This document shows, one piece after another, positions 33,070 through 45,500 of a stretch of 64,000 bases of DNA. The notes under the pieces were generated by a model. The model was not told the origin of the DNA. It worked only from the letters and a program-made list of their open reading frames with translations, and did no database searches. Both the position numbers and the translations under genes were made by a program. Within the stretch, counting starts at the first letter, position 1; the number at the start of each line of letters is the position of its first letter. Origin of the DNA: Prorocentrum cordatum. Its lineage: Eukaryota > Sar > Dinophyceae > Prorocentrales > Prorocentraceae. The stretch is from contig CAUYUJ010016059.1 in assembly GCA_963575745.1 (NCBI GenBank), positions 322,001-386,000 on the forward strand, read 5' to 3'.

Positions 33070-34760
33070 CAACTGCATTTCGTATGTTCTTGTACATGTC
33101 GAGCACCGGGGGTTCAAACCCAATATGCTCCACATGTGTTCCTATGACTTGTCCTGTGGCTCGAGCAGTTCGTAATCTACGTTTGTGTTACAGAAATGCC
33201 CCGTTCCTGGGGTCTACCGTGTTTGACGTACGCTCCCATCGATTGCCCGATTGCCCCTCCACTGTGGCTGGAATCCGATTCGATGCACGTGTGTGCCTAT
33301 AGGTTTGCCTTGGAGATCGACCGCCACGTGCATTCCACATGTAACTGCAGAACTTCCCTCTCCGGTGTACGTGTGTGCCTATAGGTTTGCCCTGCTGGGG
33401 ATCGACTGCCGCGTGCATTCCACATGTACCCGTGGACCTTCCCTCTCCCAGGGCTGGAACCCCGTGTCTTACGTATGTGCCTACAGCCTGCACGTCTGCT
33501 GTGGTTCGACTCCACTCTGTTTACGCATGAGCCGATCGATTGCCCCTCTCCTGCGGCTCGGATCCAACGCGTTTTGCGTATGTGCCTGTCGATTGCCCCT
33601 CTCCTGTGGCTCGCAACCTGTACGTTTCAGGTTTGTGCCTGTAGATTGCCCCTCTCCGCTGGCTCGAAGCCAAAACATTTTACGTACGTGCCAACCGATT
33701 TCCCCTCTCCTGTGGCACGAGCCCTACGTATTTTACGCACGTGTCTATAGACAACCCCGCTCCAGTCGCTCGAACCCGATGTGTGTGTGTGTGTTTACTC
33801 ACGTGCCAATATATTGCTCTCTCCTGGGGTTTGAGTCACATGTGTCGTACGCACGCTTGGCTCGAGCGCTGCGTGTTGATGTATCCAGAGCTCCCGATTC
33901 CTCACGCCCCCATCTCCTGTGGCTCGAATTCTGCGTGTTTACGCGTGTTCCTATGTACTGTCCGTTTCCTGGGGCTCGGGGCCCATGCGTCTTTCATCTG
34001 TTCCTGTAGGTTGCTACTCTCTTGTGGCTCGAATCCTATGCGTTTTACGTGTGCGCCTATAGGTCGCTCCTGTTGCCCCTCTCCTGGGGTTTGACTCCGA
34101 AAAGTTTTACGTATGTGCCCGTACTTTGCCTCTCACCTGTGTTTCGACTATGTGCTTCGCGCGTGTGCTTTTGATTTGCCCCTCTCCTCTGATTCGAATC
34201 CTATGTGTTTCGCGTGTGCGCTTATCGATCGGCCCGCTCATGTGGATCGAATCCTGTGTGTTACGTCGGTGACTGTAGATTGCCCCTTTCCGGAGGCTCG
34301 AATCTAACGTGTTTTACGCATGCGCCTATCGATTGCCTGTCCCATGGAGCTCAGATTCTGAATATTTTACGCACGCGTGGTCGAATCCTGTGTTTACGTA
34401 CGTGCCAATAGATAACCCCTCTCCCGTGGTTCGAATTCTATGTGTCTTACGTCGGTGACTGTATAATGCCCCTTTCCTGCGTCTCGAATCACAAGTTTTA
34501 CGCATGCGCCTATATATATATATAGATATCCTGTGTATATATATAGATAGATAGATATAGAGATGTATAGGTGTGTATATAAATATCGATTGCCTCTCTC
34601 CTGCGGTTCAAATCACATGCCTGTTTTACGTATGTGTTTTTAGACTGCCCCCTGTCTGCAGCTTGAGCCCTGAGCGTTTTGCGCGTGTGCCTGAAGATCG
34701 TGTGGCTCGAATCCTACGCGTCTCCCAGGCCTCCCATAGCCCAGGGACAGAACTTCGGAA
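33070..34760 (+). repeat. ~53-bp minisatellite, main array
   Basis: Around 27 diverged copies at 52-56-bp spacing. The consensus is roughly GATTGCCCCTCTCC, TGTGGCTCGAATCC, TATGTGTTTTACGTATGTGCCTATC. The GGYTCGAATCC core resembles the RNA polymerase III B box (GGTTCGANTCC) but is not part of a tRNA cloverleaf. Because the unit is not a multiple of three, the Cys/Leu-rich reading moves between frames, so I do not call a protein. A TA-rich patch interrupts at 34510-34585. Confidence 0.85.
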
Positions 34761-35370
34761 GTTTCTTTGTGTCCGTCGCGAAACCCAGACGTGGATGGCG
34801 ACTGGCTTGAATGTTAAGACCACGCAGGAATGCTGGCGAATAGCCTGCCTGCCGGCCACGGAGGGCTCCTGCGGGTGGAGATCGACGCCCGTGACCTTCG
34901 CATGGATGCCGCGCACCACTCGAAATAGAAACTATGACTCGGCTACATAGGGAGGACGCCGGCGAGCTTAGCGGTCGCACCGACGTTGGTGCATGCGCGC
35001 ATGTCGTCGTAGTCCTTTTGGATGAGCGTAGCGGAAGGCCCGTCGATTGCTGGAAGGTAGAAGAGGGCTGGCTCTGCGCGGGGGCTTGGCGTTCACGCGC
35101 ACGTGCACGTGCATGGCGGACGACGCCTTGCGCCACTCGTAGGCGCGCACGTGCCATCCCCGCGCGTTGTGCAGTCGATGATCGTCTTTGTGGCAGACTA
35201 TGGCTGCCAGCTTGGCCTAGACGTCGTCTGTCATTTGATGCCGCCCTTCGACAATATGGCCTCGAGGATGCGCAATACGTCCAGGTCGTCGGACTGCATC
35301 ATGTTCGCGAACTGGAGCATGTAGGGGATGTCCAACAAGAGCTTCTGGGCTTAGTGTGCCTTCCGCATCA
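34761..35370 (-). pseudogene. Possible decayed coding sequence, unknown
   Basis: Protein-like pieces occur in alternating frames: DIPYMLQFANMMQSDDLDVL near 35330, AKLAAIVCHKDDHRLHNARG near 35220, AIDGPSATLIQKDYDDMRAC near 35030 and RGIHAKVTGVDLHPQEP near 34910. Stops or shifts separate them. I cannot assign a family; chance open frames are possible. Confidence 0.25.
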
Positions 35371-36299
35371 ACTGGGAAACGCTCTCGAGCGGTGACCACT
35401 CTCGCAGGCCTCACTGGCACGCCGCCCGCGAAGGCGGCCCACACGCTCCACAGCACGCTCGCCAGAGGGAGTCTTCCGGATACCTTTACTGATTGAAAAA
35501 CTGGACTACTGCGTTGCCGCAATGCCTATTAGCTTGCCGACTGAGGCGCGCAATCTTGTGCCCCTTCCTGCGTTGGTTCCGTGCCGTGCTCTCGCGACCG
35601 CGGTGCTGCTCAGCCTGTTGCACCCTCTGCTTTCGCGACCGCGGTGCTGCTCAGCCTGTGCCGCCTCGCATGTCTCGCAGCCTCTCCAACGAACTTGCGG
35701 CCGCTTTCCTTGGATGATAATATCCATCGGCCACCAGACGGCAGAAGTTCTATCCAGCGCGCTCGACAACAAATATTCGGGTCATCCTCCTCAGCCCTAT
35801 CCAAATGTGATCGTACACCTTGATCGAAAACCAACAGCCGATTATACCCAGATCACAATGAGATCGTCATGATACCGTAATCGAAAATACTGACAACTCA
35901 ACACGGTCATCGTCGTCCTCGTCATGCGCCCCCCCCCCAACGGCAGCAGCACCGACAATATCACCAGGAGCAGCAACGACACCGCTCCGGACTGGTTGGA
36001 GTTCAACACCATGCAGCACCAGTCAGAATATTCCAAGTACTAAGAGTACTTCCGCGATCACCAACATCAACATCACCTTCAACAGCGTCGGCGTCCTCAT
36101 CCCGGCACTCCTGGTACTCTGTCCACTGCTGCTACTGTCCGGAACCCCGAATCCGTTCGAGACAAGCGGAGGCGACAAGTCCCGGGCGACCTGCCAGCGC
36201 GGGGATCTTCGGCCTGCCTGTGCGGTGCTCTTCGGGTTGCTTGTGCTGTGCAACCTGTCTGCGCGGTGCTGGTCAGCCTGCTTGCGCGGTACCCCCAAC
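35371..36299. other. Unassigned DNA with a small duplication
   Basis: CGCGACCGCGGTGCTGCTCA followed by GCCTGT occurs at about 35594 and 35636. A related GCGCGGTGCTGGTCAGCCTG lies at about 36260. No gene is recognised. Confidence 0.45.
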
Positions 36300-36415
36300 G
36301 TAAGAAAGGTTTCGAGCCCGAGAGAGGCAATCTCTAGGAACATACGTAAAACACATAGGAGTCGAGCCACAGTAGCGGGGCAACCCATAAGAACGCACGT
36401 AAAACACATAGTACA
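36300..36415 (-). repeat. ~53-bp minisatellite, inverted fragment
   Basis: On the minus strand two units are readable (CTATGTGTTTTACGTGCGTT, GGGTTGCCCCGC, TGTGGCTCGACTCC, then TATGTGTTTTACGTATGTTC). They match the 33-34.7-kb array in opposite orientation. Confidence 0.8.
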
Positions 36416-37284
36416 TAGTACCACCATCGCCATCATCACCATAACCGTCATCAATAACACCATCCTCATCGCTTGCATCTGCGGGACATCCGCAAATCTA
36501 CACACCTTAGCTGCTATGAGGGTGCTTTGCACAGGGAATTCGCACTGAATCTTTCTCCGACGGTCCCGAAGCTCGGCGAGAACCCCCGGAAGCCGAAAGC
36601 ACTCCCGAACCGCCTGCTCCGATTGTTTGGAGCGTCGGACCTCTGGGATCGGGCGGTGGGCGTGCGCGCTTCTGGCCCGCCCGCTCGGCCGGGGGCCCGG
36701 GGAGCCGTGGGCGCTCCTCGCCCCTCGCGCGCCCTCGCGCCCGATACCCCCCGCAAGGAAGCCCGCCCGCGGCCCGTCAGGGCACTACGCCTGGCGGCCT
36801 CCCGCGGGGGGGGGGCCCGCCGGCGTGACGTGGAGGCTGGCGGCCATGCAGCGTCGCAGCGACCGGCTGCAGCGCCCGACCCTGCAGGAACCCGCTCGCG
36901 GCCCGTTGGCGCGCTGCGCTCCTACTGAGGCAGAGTCCAGCTAGAATGGCGTCCCCCGCCCCTCTTCCCGTTCCCTCCCCCAGTGCGAACCAAGTCACCA
37001 CCTCTCCCCTCCCGCCCACCCCCCCCTCTTCCCCGGTCCACCCTGGGTTCGGCGGAGCAGGAGGATCCCCCCCCCCTTTGGCTCGTCGAACTGGGGGGGA
37101 AGCAGCAGTTGGCAGAAAACGCTTTTTCAAATGGTTTGGCCTCTCGATGGGTTCCTATGGAGCCTGCGTGGCCACTTGGAGCCGTCTTGGGGCGGTTGTG
37201 GGGCCTCTTATAGCATGCCGGAAGCCATCTTGAGCTATCTTGAACCATTTGGATCCTTCTTTGCAGCCTGGCGCTCTCAGACTG

Positions 37285-37318
<34 letters not shown>

Positions 37319-37680
37319 ATGGAGCCATCCTGGGCCATTTTGGACGCTCCAATTGGTCGCGAAGCCCTCCGTCCAGGTCCAGGGGAGGGGGGGGAGGGGC
37401 ACAACCCTCCCCGAAGGGGAAGAATTGGGTTGGAAGAGGAAAGGCGCTAGACCACTTGCGCCTGGACGGCTGGTGGGATTCGAAACGCTGCTGAATGTCC
37501 CCCGCTGCCCCTCTCCATTCTTGCGCCCCCTCCTCCTCCTCCTGCTGCTCCTCCTCCATTCCTTCTCCTTGTAGATTATTTCTCCCTGTCGCACCCCGAG
37601 GCCAGTTTTCAGGGCGGGCTGGGCGTTTCGCCTGAGACATCCTCACCAGTTATGATCCTGAAGCTTAGAAAGTGACAACA
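36416..37680. other. Unassigned GC-rich DNA with a CT run
   Basis: (CT)n at 37289-37317. Around 37130-37260 short degenerate GCCATCTTGAGC-like words recur. No gene is recognised. Confidence 0.45.
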
Positions 37681-38240
37681 GCTTCACAAATGGAGGGCGG
37701 GTCGTGTTCAAAATGTGGCTCTCGCGCTAGCGCCGCGGACATTTTTTTATAATAGAGAAACATTTGCAAGAGCTTCCTGGATCGAGGGCGGGTCGTTGTC
37801 AAAATGTGGCTCTCGCCTTAGCTCCGCGCACATTCGGTATAAACAAGTGCAAGCGTTTCACATATTGAGGGCGGGTCGTTTTCGAAATGTGGCTCTCGCC
37901 TTAGCGCCGCGCACATTCGTTTACAAATTTACAAGAGCTTCACGGCTAGAGGGCGGTTCCTTTTCAAAAAGTGGCTGTCGCCTCAGCGCTGCGCGCATTC
38001 GATATAACACTTTGCTAGAATTTCACGGATTCCCATGGCCAACGTACCAGTAATGGTGCTTTGGAAGGGATCAGGAGTATGCGGGCGCAACAATTATGTT
38101 GATTCGCGATGTTGAAGTTCCAAAAATGGAGTTTTGGCATGATTCCAGATCGTCAAGACGCAGCAGTCAGGATGATACGTGACGTTTAAATTCCGAGAAC
38201 AATGTTTTGGCACGATTCAGGAATTCAGGATCTTCAAACG
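37681..38240 (+). repeat. ~85-bp tandem repeat and a further duplication
   Basis: Four units (starts about 37681, 37772, 37854 and 37936) share GCTTCAC...GAGGGCGGGTCGT, TTCAAAATGTGGCTCTCGC, CTTAGCGCCGCGCACATTCG. Then GAAGTTCCAAAAATGGAGTT...GCATGATTC (about 38110) recurs diverged at about 38185. The TTCAAAATG...GCTCTCGC...GCG core reappears at 48865. Confidence 0.8.
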
Positions 38241-38339
38241 GTTGTCTTCCAATGAAGCAGTCCCCTCAATGGAAATGAACAATTGTAGGGGCCTATGAAG
38301 AGGGAGCTTGGAGAGAGGGCTAATTCCAACATCGTTAGT

Positions 38340-39162
38340 GCCTCTTGGGTTTACATTGGTCCTGCTCCTCCAACTCTTCCTCCTCCTCGTCCTCCTCCTC
38401 CTTCTTTTTCTCATTCTCCTTCTCCTCCTCCTCCTCTGCCTCCTTCTCATTATCTTTCTCCTTCTCCTCCTTCTCCTCCTCCTCCCCGTCCTCCTCCTCT
38501 TTCTTCTCCTCCTCCTCCGCCTCCTCCTCCCCTTCCTCCTCCTCCCTTTCTCCTCCTCCCTGCCCCACTCGCACTCGGAGGAGCACCCAGGAGGAGGTGG
38601 GGGGCGGGAAGAGGAGGAAGTTGGAGAAGGAGAAGGAGCAGTAGGAGGCGACGACGTCGCCGCCAGCGACGATGCCGAGGATCGCCAATAGCGGAGGCGG
38701 GGGGGAGGAAACTGGCAAGCCGAGGCCGCCGCCGACGACGACGACCCCGACGCTGCCGGCGACGACGCCGTCGGCGCGACGACGCCGCCGGCGAAGACCA
38801 CGACCCTGTCGGCGGCGGCCTCTCCGAGGGCGGCCCCCGCCGCCGCGGCCGCTCCGCGGGAGGCTGCCGCCCGTGATGCGGCCGCGGAGCGCACGCCGCG
38901 CCGTCCCCGGGGGCCGCGGCCGCCCGCCGCGGCAGCGGCCGCCGCGGTGGCGGCAGCGGCGGCGGCCAGGGCGCCAGGCGCTGCGGGGCGCGGGCGCGGG
39001 CGCCCGGCGAGGCCGTGCGCCTCTCCGGAGGGGACGCGGCTCTCGTCGGCGGCGGCGGCCCAGCGGCCGCCGTAGGGCGTCGAGCGTCGCTGGCGGCGGT
39101 GGCGGCCGTCGTCGAGCGTCGGCGTCGTCGTCATCGTCGTCGTCGTCGTCTGCGGCGGCGCC

Positions 39163-39193
<31 letters not shown>

Positions 39194-39300
39194 CCGCTGC
39201 CGCCGTCGTCGTCGTCGTCGTCGCCGCCGCCGTCGTCGTCGTCGACGATGGTGGCGGTGGTGGCTGTGGTGGGTGGTGGTCGTCGTCGTCCTCCTGCTCC
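38340..39300. repeat. TCC tract followed by GCC/GAC/GTC triplet DNA
   Basis: TCC-rich to 38570, then 700 bp of GCC-, GAC- and GTC-type triplets with a mixed GC-rich core (38860-39060). Asp/Ala, Ser/Pro or Arg-rich frames open on both strands are compositional. A gene hidden in the core cannot be excluded but nothing supports it. Confidence 0.6.
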
Positions 39301-39817
39301 TTTCCCACCATCCATTCGTTGACCGACTCCACCGAGGATGAGAAGCATACAAAATCAAAGGGAATCATAAGGCTTTTGTTATCTGGGCGTGCCAAGCCTG
39401 GCTATGTCACGCGAACTTCTGGGACTCCTAGAGACGCAATCCTAAAAGATCTTCGGATTTCTCACTCTCCTCCCACCTCCCCCTCCCCTTCCCCGTCCCA
39501 TTCACGATTACACAATCTGAATACTACTCTCCTCTCTCCCCTGGTGACGTCCTGGAAATGGCCGGCCACCTTCCGTGTAGTTACTGGTTTGTTTTGTTCC
39601 CCATATCCTAAGGATTGGGGTTCTTGTTATTACTCTGACGCCTCCCACTCCTCCTCCTCCTTCTTCCTCCCGCTCGCGCCTCCCTCCTCCCAATGATAAT
39701 CACCAGATAAGACAAAACAAGATAAGATACTACAAGATAAGATAAGATAGCACAAGATATGATAAGAAGAGATTTCAAGATCAGATAAGATAAGTTAAGC
39801 TCACACTCACACTCTCT
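39301..39817. other. Unassigned DNA ending in AAGATAAGAT repeats
   Basis: A 5-10-bp (A)AGATA repeat fills about 39704-39795. The rest shows no gene feature. Confidence 0.5.
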
Positions 39818-40958
39818 CATGATCACAAAACGCTGCCAGGGGCATCATTGGGAGCCCCAAGGGGGAGCCACCCTGGCTGATCTCACGAGCCCGTTCGCGC
39901 CGATTTTGGTGGGACGTCTCAGCTAGAATTGCCGTTTGGCGCCCCCAACATGTATCTCTTGAGAGCCTCATGGTCACAAAACGCTGCCAGGGGCATCATT
40001 TGGGAGCCCCAAGGGGGAGCCACCCTGGCTGATCTCACGAGCCCGTTCGCGCCGATTTTGGTGGGACGTCTCAGCTAGAATTGCCGTTTGGCGCCCCCAA
40101 CATGTATCTCTTGAGAGCCTCATGGTCGCAAAACGCTGCCAGGGGCATCATTTGGGAGCCCCAAGGGGGAGCCACCCTGGCTGATCTCACGAGCCCGTTC
40201 GCGCCGATTTTGGTGGGACGTCTCAGCTAGAATTGCCGTTTGGCCTCCCCAACATGTCTCTCTTGAGAGCCTCATGGTCACAAAACGCTGCCAGGGGCAT
40301 CATTTGGGAGCCCCAAGGGGGAGCCACCCTGGCTGATCTCACGAGCCCGTTCGCGCCGATTTTGGTGGGACGCCTCAGCTAGAATTGCCGTTTGGCCTCC
40401 CCAACATGTATCTCTTGAGAGCCTCATGGTCACAAAACGCTGCCAGGGGCATCATTTGGGAGCCCCAAGGGGGAGCCACCCTGGCTGATCTCACGAGCCC
40501 GTTCGCGCCGATTTTGGTGGGACGTCTCAGCTAGAATTGCCGTTTGGCGCCCCCAACATGTATCTCTTGAGAGCCTCATGGTCACAAAACGCTGCCAGGG
40601 GCATCATTTGGGAGCCCCAAGGGGGAGCCACCCTGGCTGATCTCACGAGCCCGTTCGCGCCGATTTTGGTGGGACGTCTCAGCTAGAATTGCCGTTTGGC
40701 GCCCCCAACATGTATCTCTTGAGAGCCTCATGGTCACAAAACGCTGCCAGGGGCATCATTTGGGAGCCCCAAGGGGGAGCCACCCTGGCTGATCTCACGA
40801 GCCCGTTCGCGCCGATTTTGGTGGGACGCCTCAGCTAGAATTGCCGTTTGGCCTCCCCAACATGTATCTCTTGAGAGCCTCATGGTCACAAAACGCTGCC
40901 AGGGGCATCATTTGGGAGCCCCAAGGGGGAGCCACCCTGGCTGATCTCACGAGCCCGT
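39818..40958 (+). repeat. 152-bp satellite, seven and a half copies
   Basis: Units start at 39818, 39969, 40121, 40273, 40425, 40577, 40729 and 40881 (spacing 152; the first is 151). Copies differ at few sites: GACGTCTC/GACGCCTC, GGCGCCCCC/GGCCTCCCC, one TCTCTC variant. Variant combinations are shared between non-adjacent units, as expected from gene conversion or unequal exchange. The last unit is cut at GAGCCCGT, where the GA tract begins. There are no coding sense, splice sites or tRNA-like features. Confidence 0.97.
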
Positions 40959-42535
<1,577 letters not shown>

Positions 42536-45500
42536 TCAGTGCGCAGACGCTTGAGAGTGGCGCGGTGGATGAGGCCTGCTGCGCGGCCGTGCGGGAGGCC
42601 GAGGGCCGCGTCCACGCAGGTTAGGAGCATGTCCGAACTGCGGGCCAGAGTCGTGGTGGAGGTAGTGGTCGTCGGCGCCGTCGTCGCGTGAGTCTCGGAG
42701 TCCGACTTCACAGTCAGCTGTGCGTTCAGTCTGGGCGCGGCTGCTTGGTGGGACGGTCAGCGCAGGTGGCCTGCAGGGTACTGCTGCCGTGACGTCAGGG
42801 CGCTGTGCTGCTGAGGTACGGTGGCGTGGGTCCACTGCTGGGCCGGGCTGGGGTCCCTGAGTTTGGGCCTTGGTCTGTGCGCCCGTACTGGGGGGCGGCA
42901 TCTCGGCGCGGAGCGCAGGTGCAGGGACGGTCAGACTGGAGCAGCTCAGGTGGGCGGTGTCCCCAGACGACAGCGTGACGGTCCAGTGGCCGGGGTGCTC
43001 GCTGGACTGCCCCCGTACGATACCTCGGAGGCCGTTGATGGGGTTGTGGACTTGACCCTGGACGATGACCGCTGTGCCCGCGTGGAGCCGTGGTGGGATC
43101 CAAGCGGCCAAACGGCAGTTTACGGCTCGGAGGTGACCGATGGTGGCTGGTTGCGGTCCGAGGAAGCGCTCGAAGTGCTCCCGTACAGTCACAGTGCTAG
43201 TGCTGGCAGTGCTGGTGCTAACACGCGAGGTTGCGAGGGAGCCAGGACCCAGGGCAGGCGTGTGAGCATGCGAGACGGCCGAGGCTGGCCCCGCTGCCGT
43301 GCTACCAGGTTGTGGCGGGGGGGTCACCCCAGGGCTCGAGGCAGCGTGGGGACCGATGACAGGAATGGCAGGCGTGGTGCCATGCGGGGGGGCTGAAGCC
43401 GCCCCCGCTGGCGTGCTACCAGGTTTTGGCGGGGGGGTCGACTCGAGGCTTGAGGCGGTGTGGGGGCCGATGACAGGAATGGCAGGCGTGGTGCCATGCG
43501 GGGGGGCTGAAGCCGCCCCCGCTGGCGTGCAACCAGGTTTTGGCAGGGGGGTCGGCTCGAGGCTCGAGGCAGCGCGGGGGCTGATGCCAGGGCGGCCCTG
43601 GGCGGCCGTCTGGTGGCCTAGAGGGCGTCTGCGGTCGACGTCGCCGCCGCGCTGTCGGCGTCGCCGCCGCGCTGTAGCTGCGCTCCGTCGCCGCCACTCG
43701 TCGCGGAAGCCGATGAAGAAGTAGTACATGACGTACGTGGCGCACAGCGTGGCCCACGTGGACGGTGACACCACGTTGTACCACTCGATGACCTCCAACC
43801 ACACACGCTCCACGAACGCTGCCGTGTAGGCCGACGTGGGTGCCACCTTTGGTGCCGCCGCGGACGACTCAGGGCGTGCTGAATCTGGCAGGGTTGGCGT
43901 GAGAGTTGTCGTCGGCGATGACGTCTCGGCCGCGCTCGGTGCCGGCGTTGGTGCTGGTGTCAACGTTGGTGCCCGCGTAGGCGTGGGCGTGGGTGCTGCC
44001 GCTGGCAGTGCTGGTGTCGAAGCTATGGACGATGCTGCCATGGGTGCGAGCGTCGATGCAGACGGCGGAGTTGGCGTAGATGCTGGCTGCAACTCTGGCG
44101 TGGGTACCGGCGTAGGCGCGGGCGTGGGTGGTGACGCTGGCGGTGCTGGCGTCGGAGCTGTCGTCGGTGCTGGCCTCACTGTTGACGTCGGGGTGGGTGT
44201 CGGGTCTGACGTCGCTGCTGCCTGTGACTCTGGCTTTGGTGCCGGCGTGGTGGGGGCGGCCGCTGGCGCTGGAGGTGCTAGTGTCAGAGCTGTCGTCAGT
44301 GCTGGCGTCGGTGCGGGCGTCGACAGGGACGTCGGTGCTGCCTTCGGCTCTGACGTCGCCGTCCAGGGGGCAGGCGTGGATGCTGACACTGCCGATGCTG
44401 GCGTCGGAGCTGCTGTCATTGGTGCTGACGCCTCGGCTGCACTCGGGGCTGGCGCTGTCGCTGGTGTCGGAGCTGCGTGCGGGTCTGGTGTTGGTGGCGC
44501 CGTAGTCGTGGGCGTAGGTGCTAACGTAGACGATGATGCCGCCGGCGAGTCTGACATGGCTGCCGCCGTGGGCGGCCGCCCGAAAACTGGCACTGCCGAT
44601 GCGGCCGTCACAGCTGCCGTCCGTGCTGTCGTCGATGTTGTCGTCGATGCAGACAGTGCCGCAGACGATGAAATCGACGAGGCAGACGTGTCATGACATG
44701 ACATGGCGGTCCCACTAGCGTAGGGTGCGCCTGAAGACGGCACCCGCGCCAGCGGCCCTGGGCGAGGCGTCAGGACAGTGAATGGCTGAGGGCTCGTCGA
44801 GGCAGGCGTCGATGCGGTCGTCGGTGCTGACGTCGCTGTTAGGGTCGATGCGGGCCGTGGCGCAGGCGTAGGTGTCGACGTGGCGGACATGATACGGCGT
44901 GGCATGGCGGCCCCAATAGCCGTGAGTGTGCCTGATGGCGTCGATCTCGTCGTCGATGCCGCCGTCGGTGCCGACGATACTGAGGCCGACCCTGTCGTCA
45001 ATGCTGGCGTCGGTGCGGACGTGAGCGCGGGAGCCACGGCCGTGTATGCCGCCGTGGATGCAGTCATGGGTGCTGTCGTGGATACCGCTGTGGAGGCCGT
45101 TTGGGGTGCTGCCGTAGATGCCGACGTGGGTGCCAACGTTGGTGCCGCCGCCGGCGAGTCTGCCACTGCTGACGTCGAAGGCGGTCGCCCGAAAGCTGTC
45201 GCTGCCGATGCGGACGTCCCAGCTGCCGTCCGTGGTGGCGTCGATGTAGTCGTCGGCACAGATAGTGACACAGACGATACGGGCGACGAGGCGGACGTGG
45301 CATGACATGACATGGCGGCCCCACTAGCGGAGAGTGCGCCTGAAGGCTGCACTCCCGCCCGCGGCCCTGGACGAGGCGTCAGAGCAGTGACTGGCTGAGG
45401 ACTCATCGAGGCTGGCCTCGATGCGGCCGTCGGTGCTGACGTTGATGTGGACGTGGGCGCCTCAATCGATGCGGTGGTCGGCGGTGCTGGCCTAGAGACA

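Noticed and set aside
33070-34760. tRNA gene cluster suggested by TTCGAATCC words
   Set aside because: No acceptor, D or anticodon stems at the right spacing; units are only about 53 bp.
37326-37342. GGGCCATTTTGG as a spliced-leader copy
   Set aside because: Only ten bases match and the following ACGCTCC departs from CTCAAG; lies among degenerate GCCATCTTG words.
39818-40958. CRISPR-like array
   Set aside because: Units are contiguous 152-bp repeats without unique spacers, and the genome is eukaryotic.
43836-44696. Plus-strand Gly/Val/Ala-rich ORFs (also 46251-47237)
   Set aside because: They are the complement of the Ala/Thr/Pro/Ser codons of the mucin-like ORF; the minus strand has the transmembrane and C-terminal domain signs.
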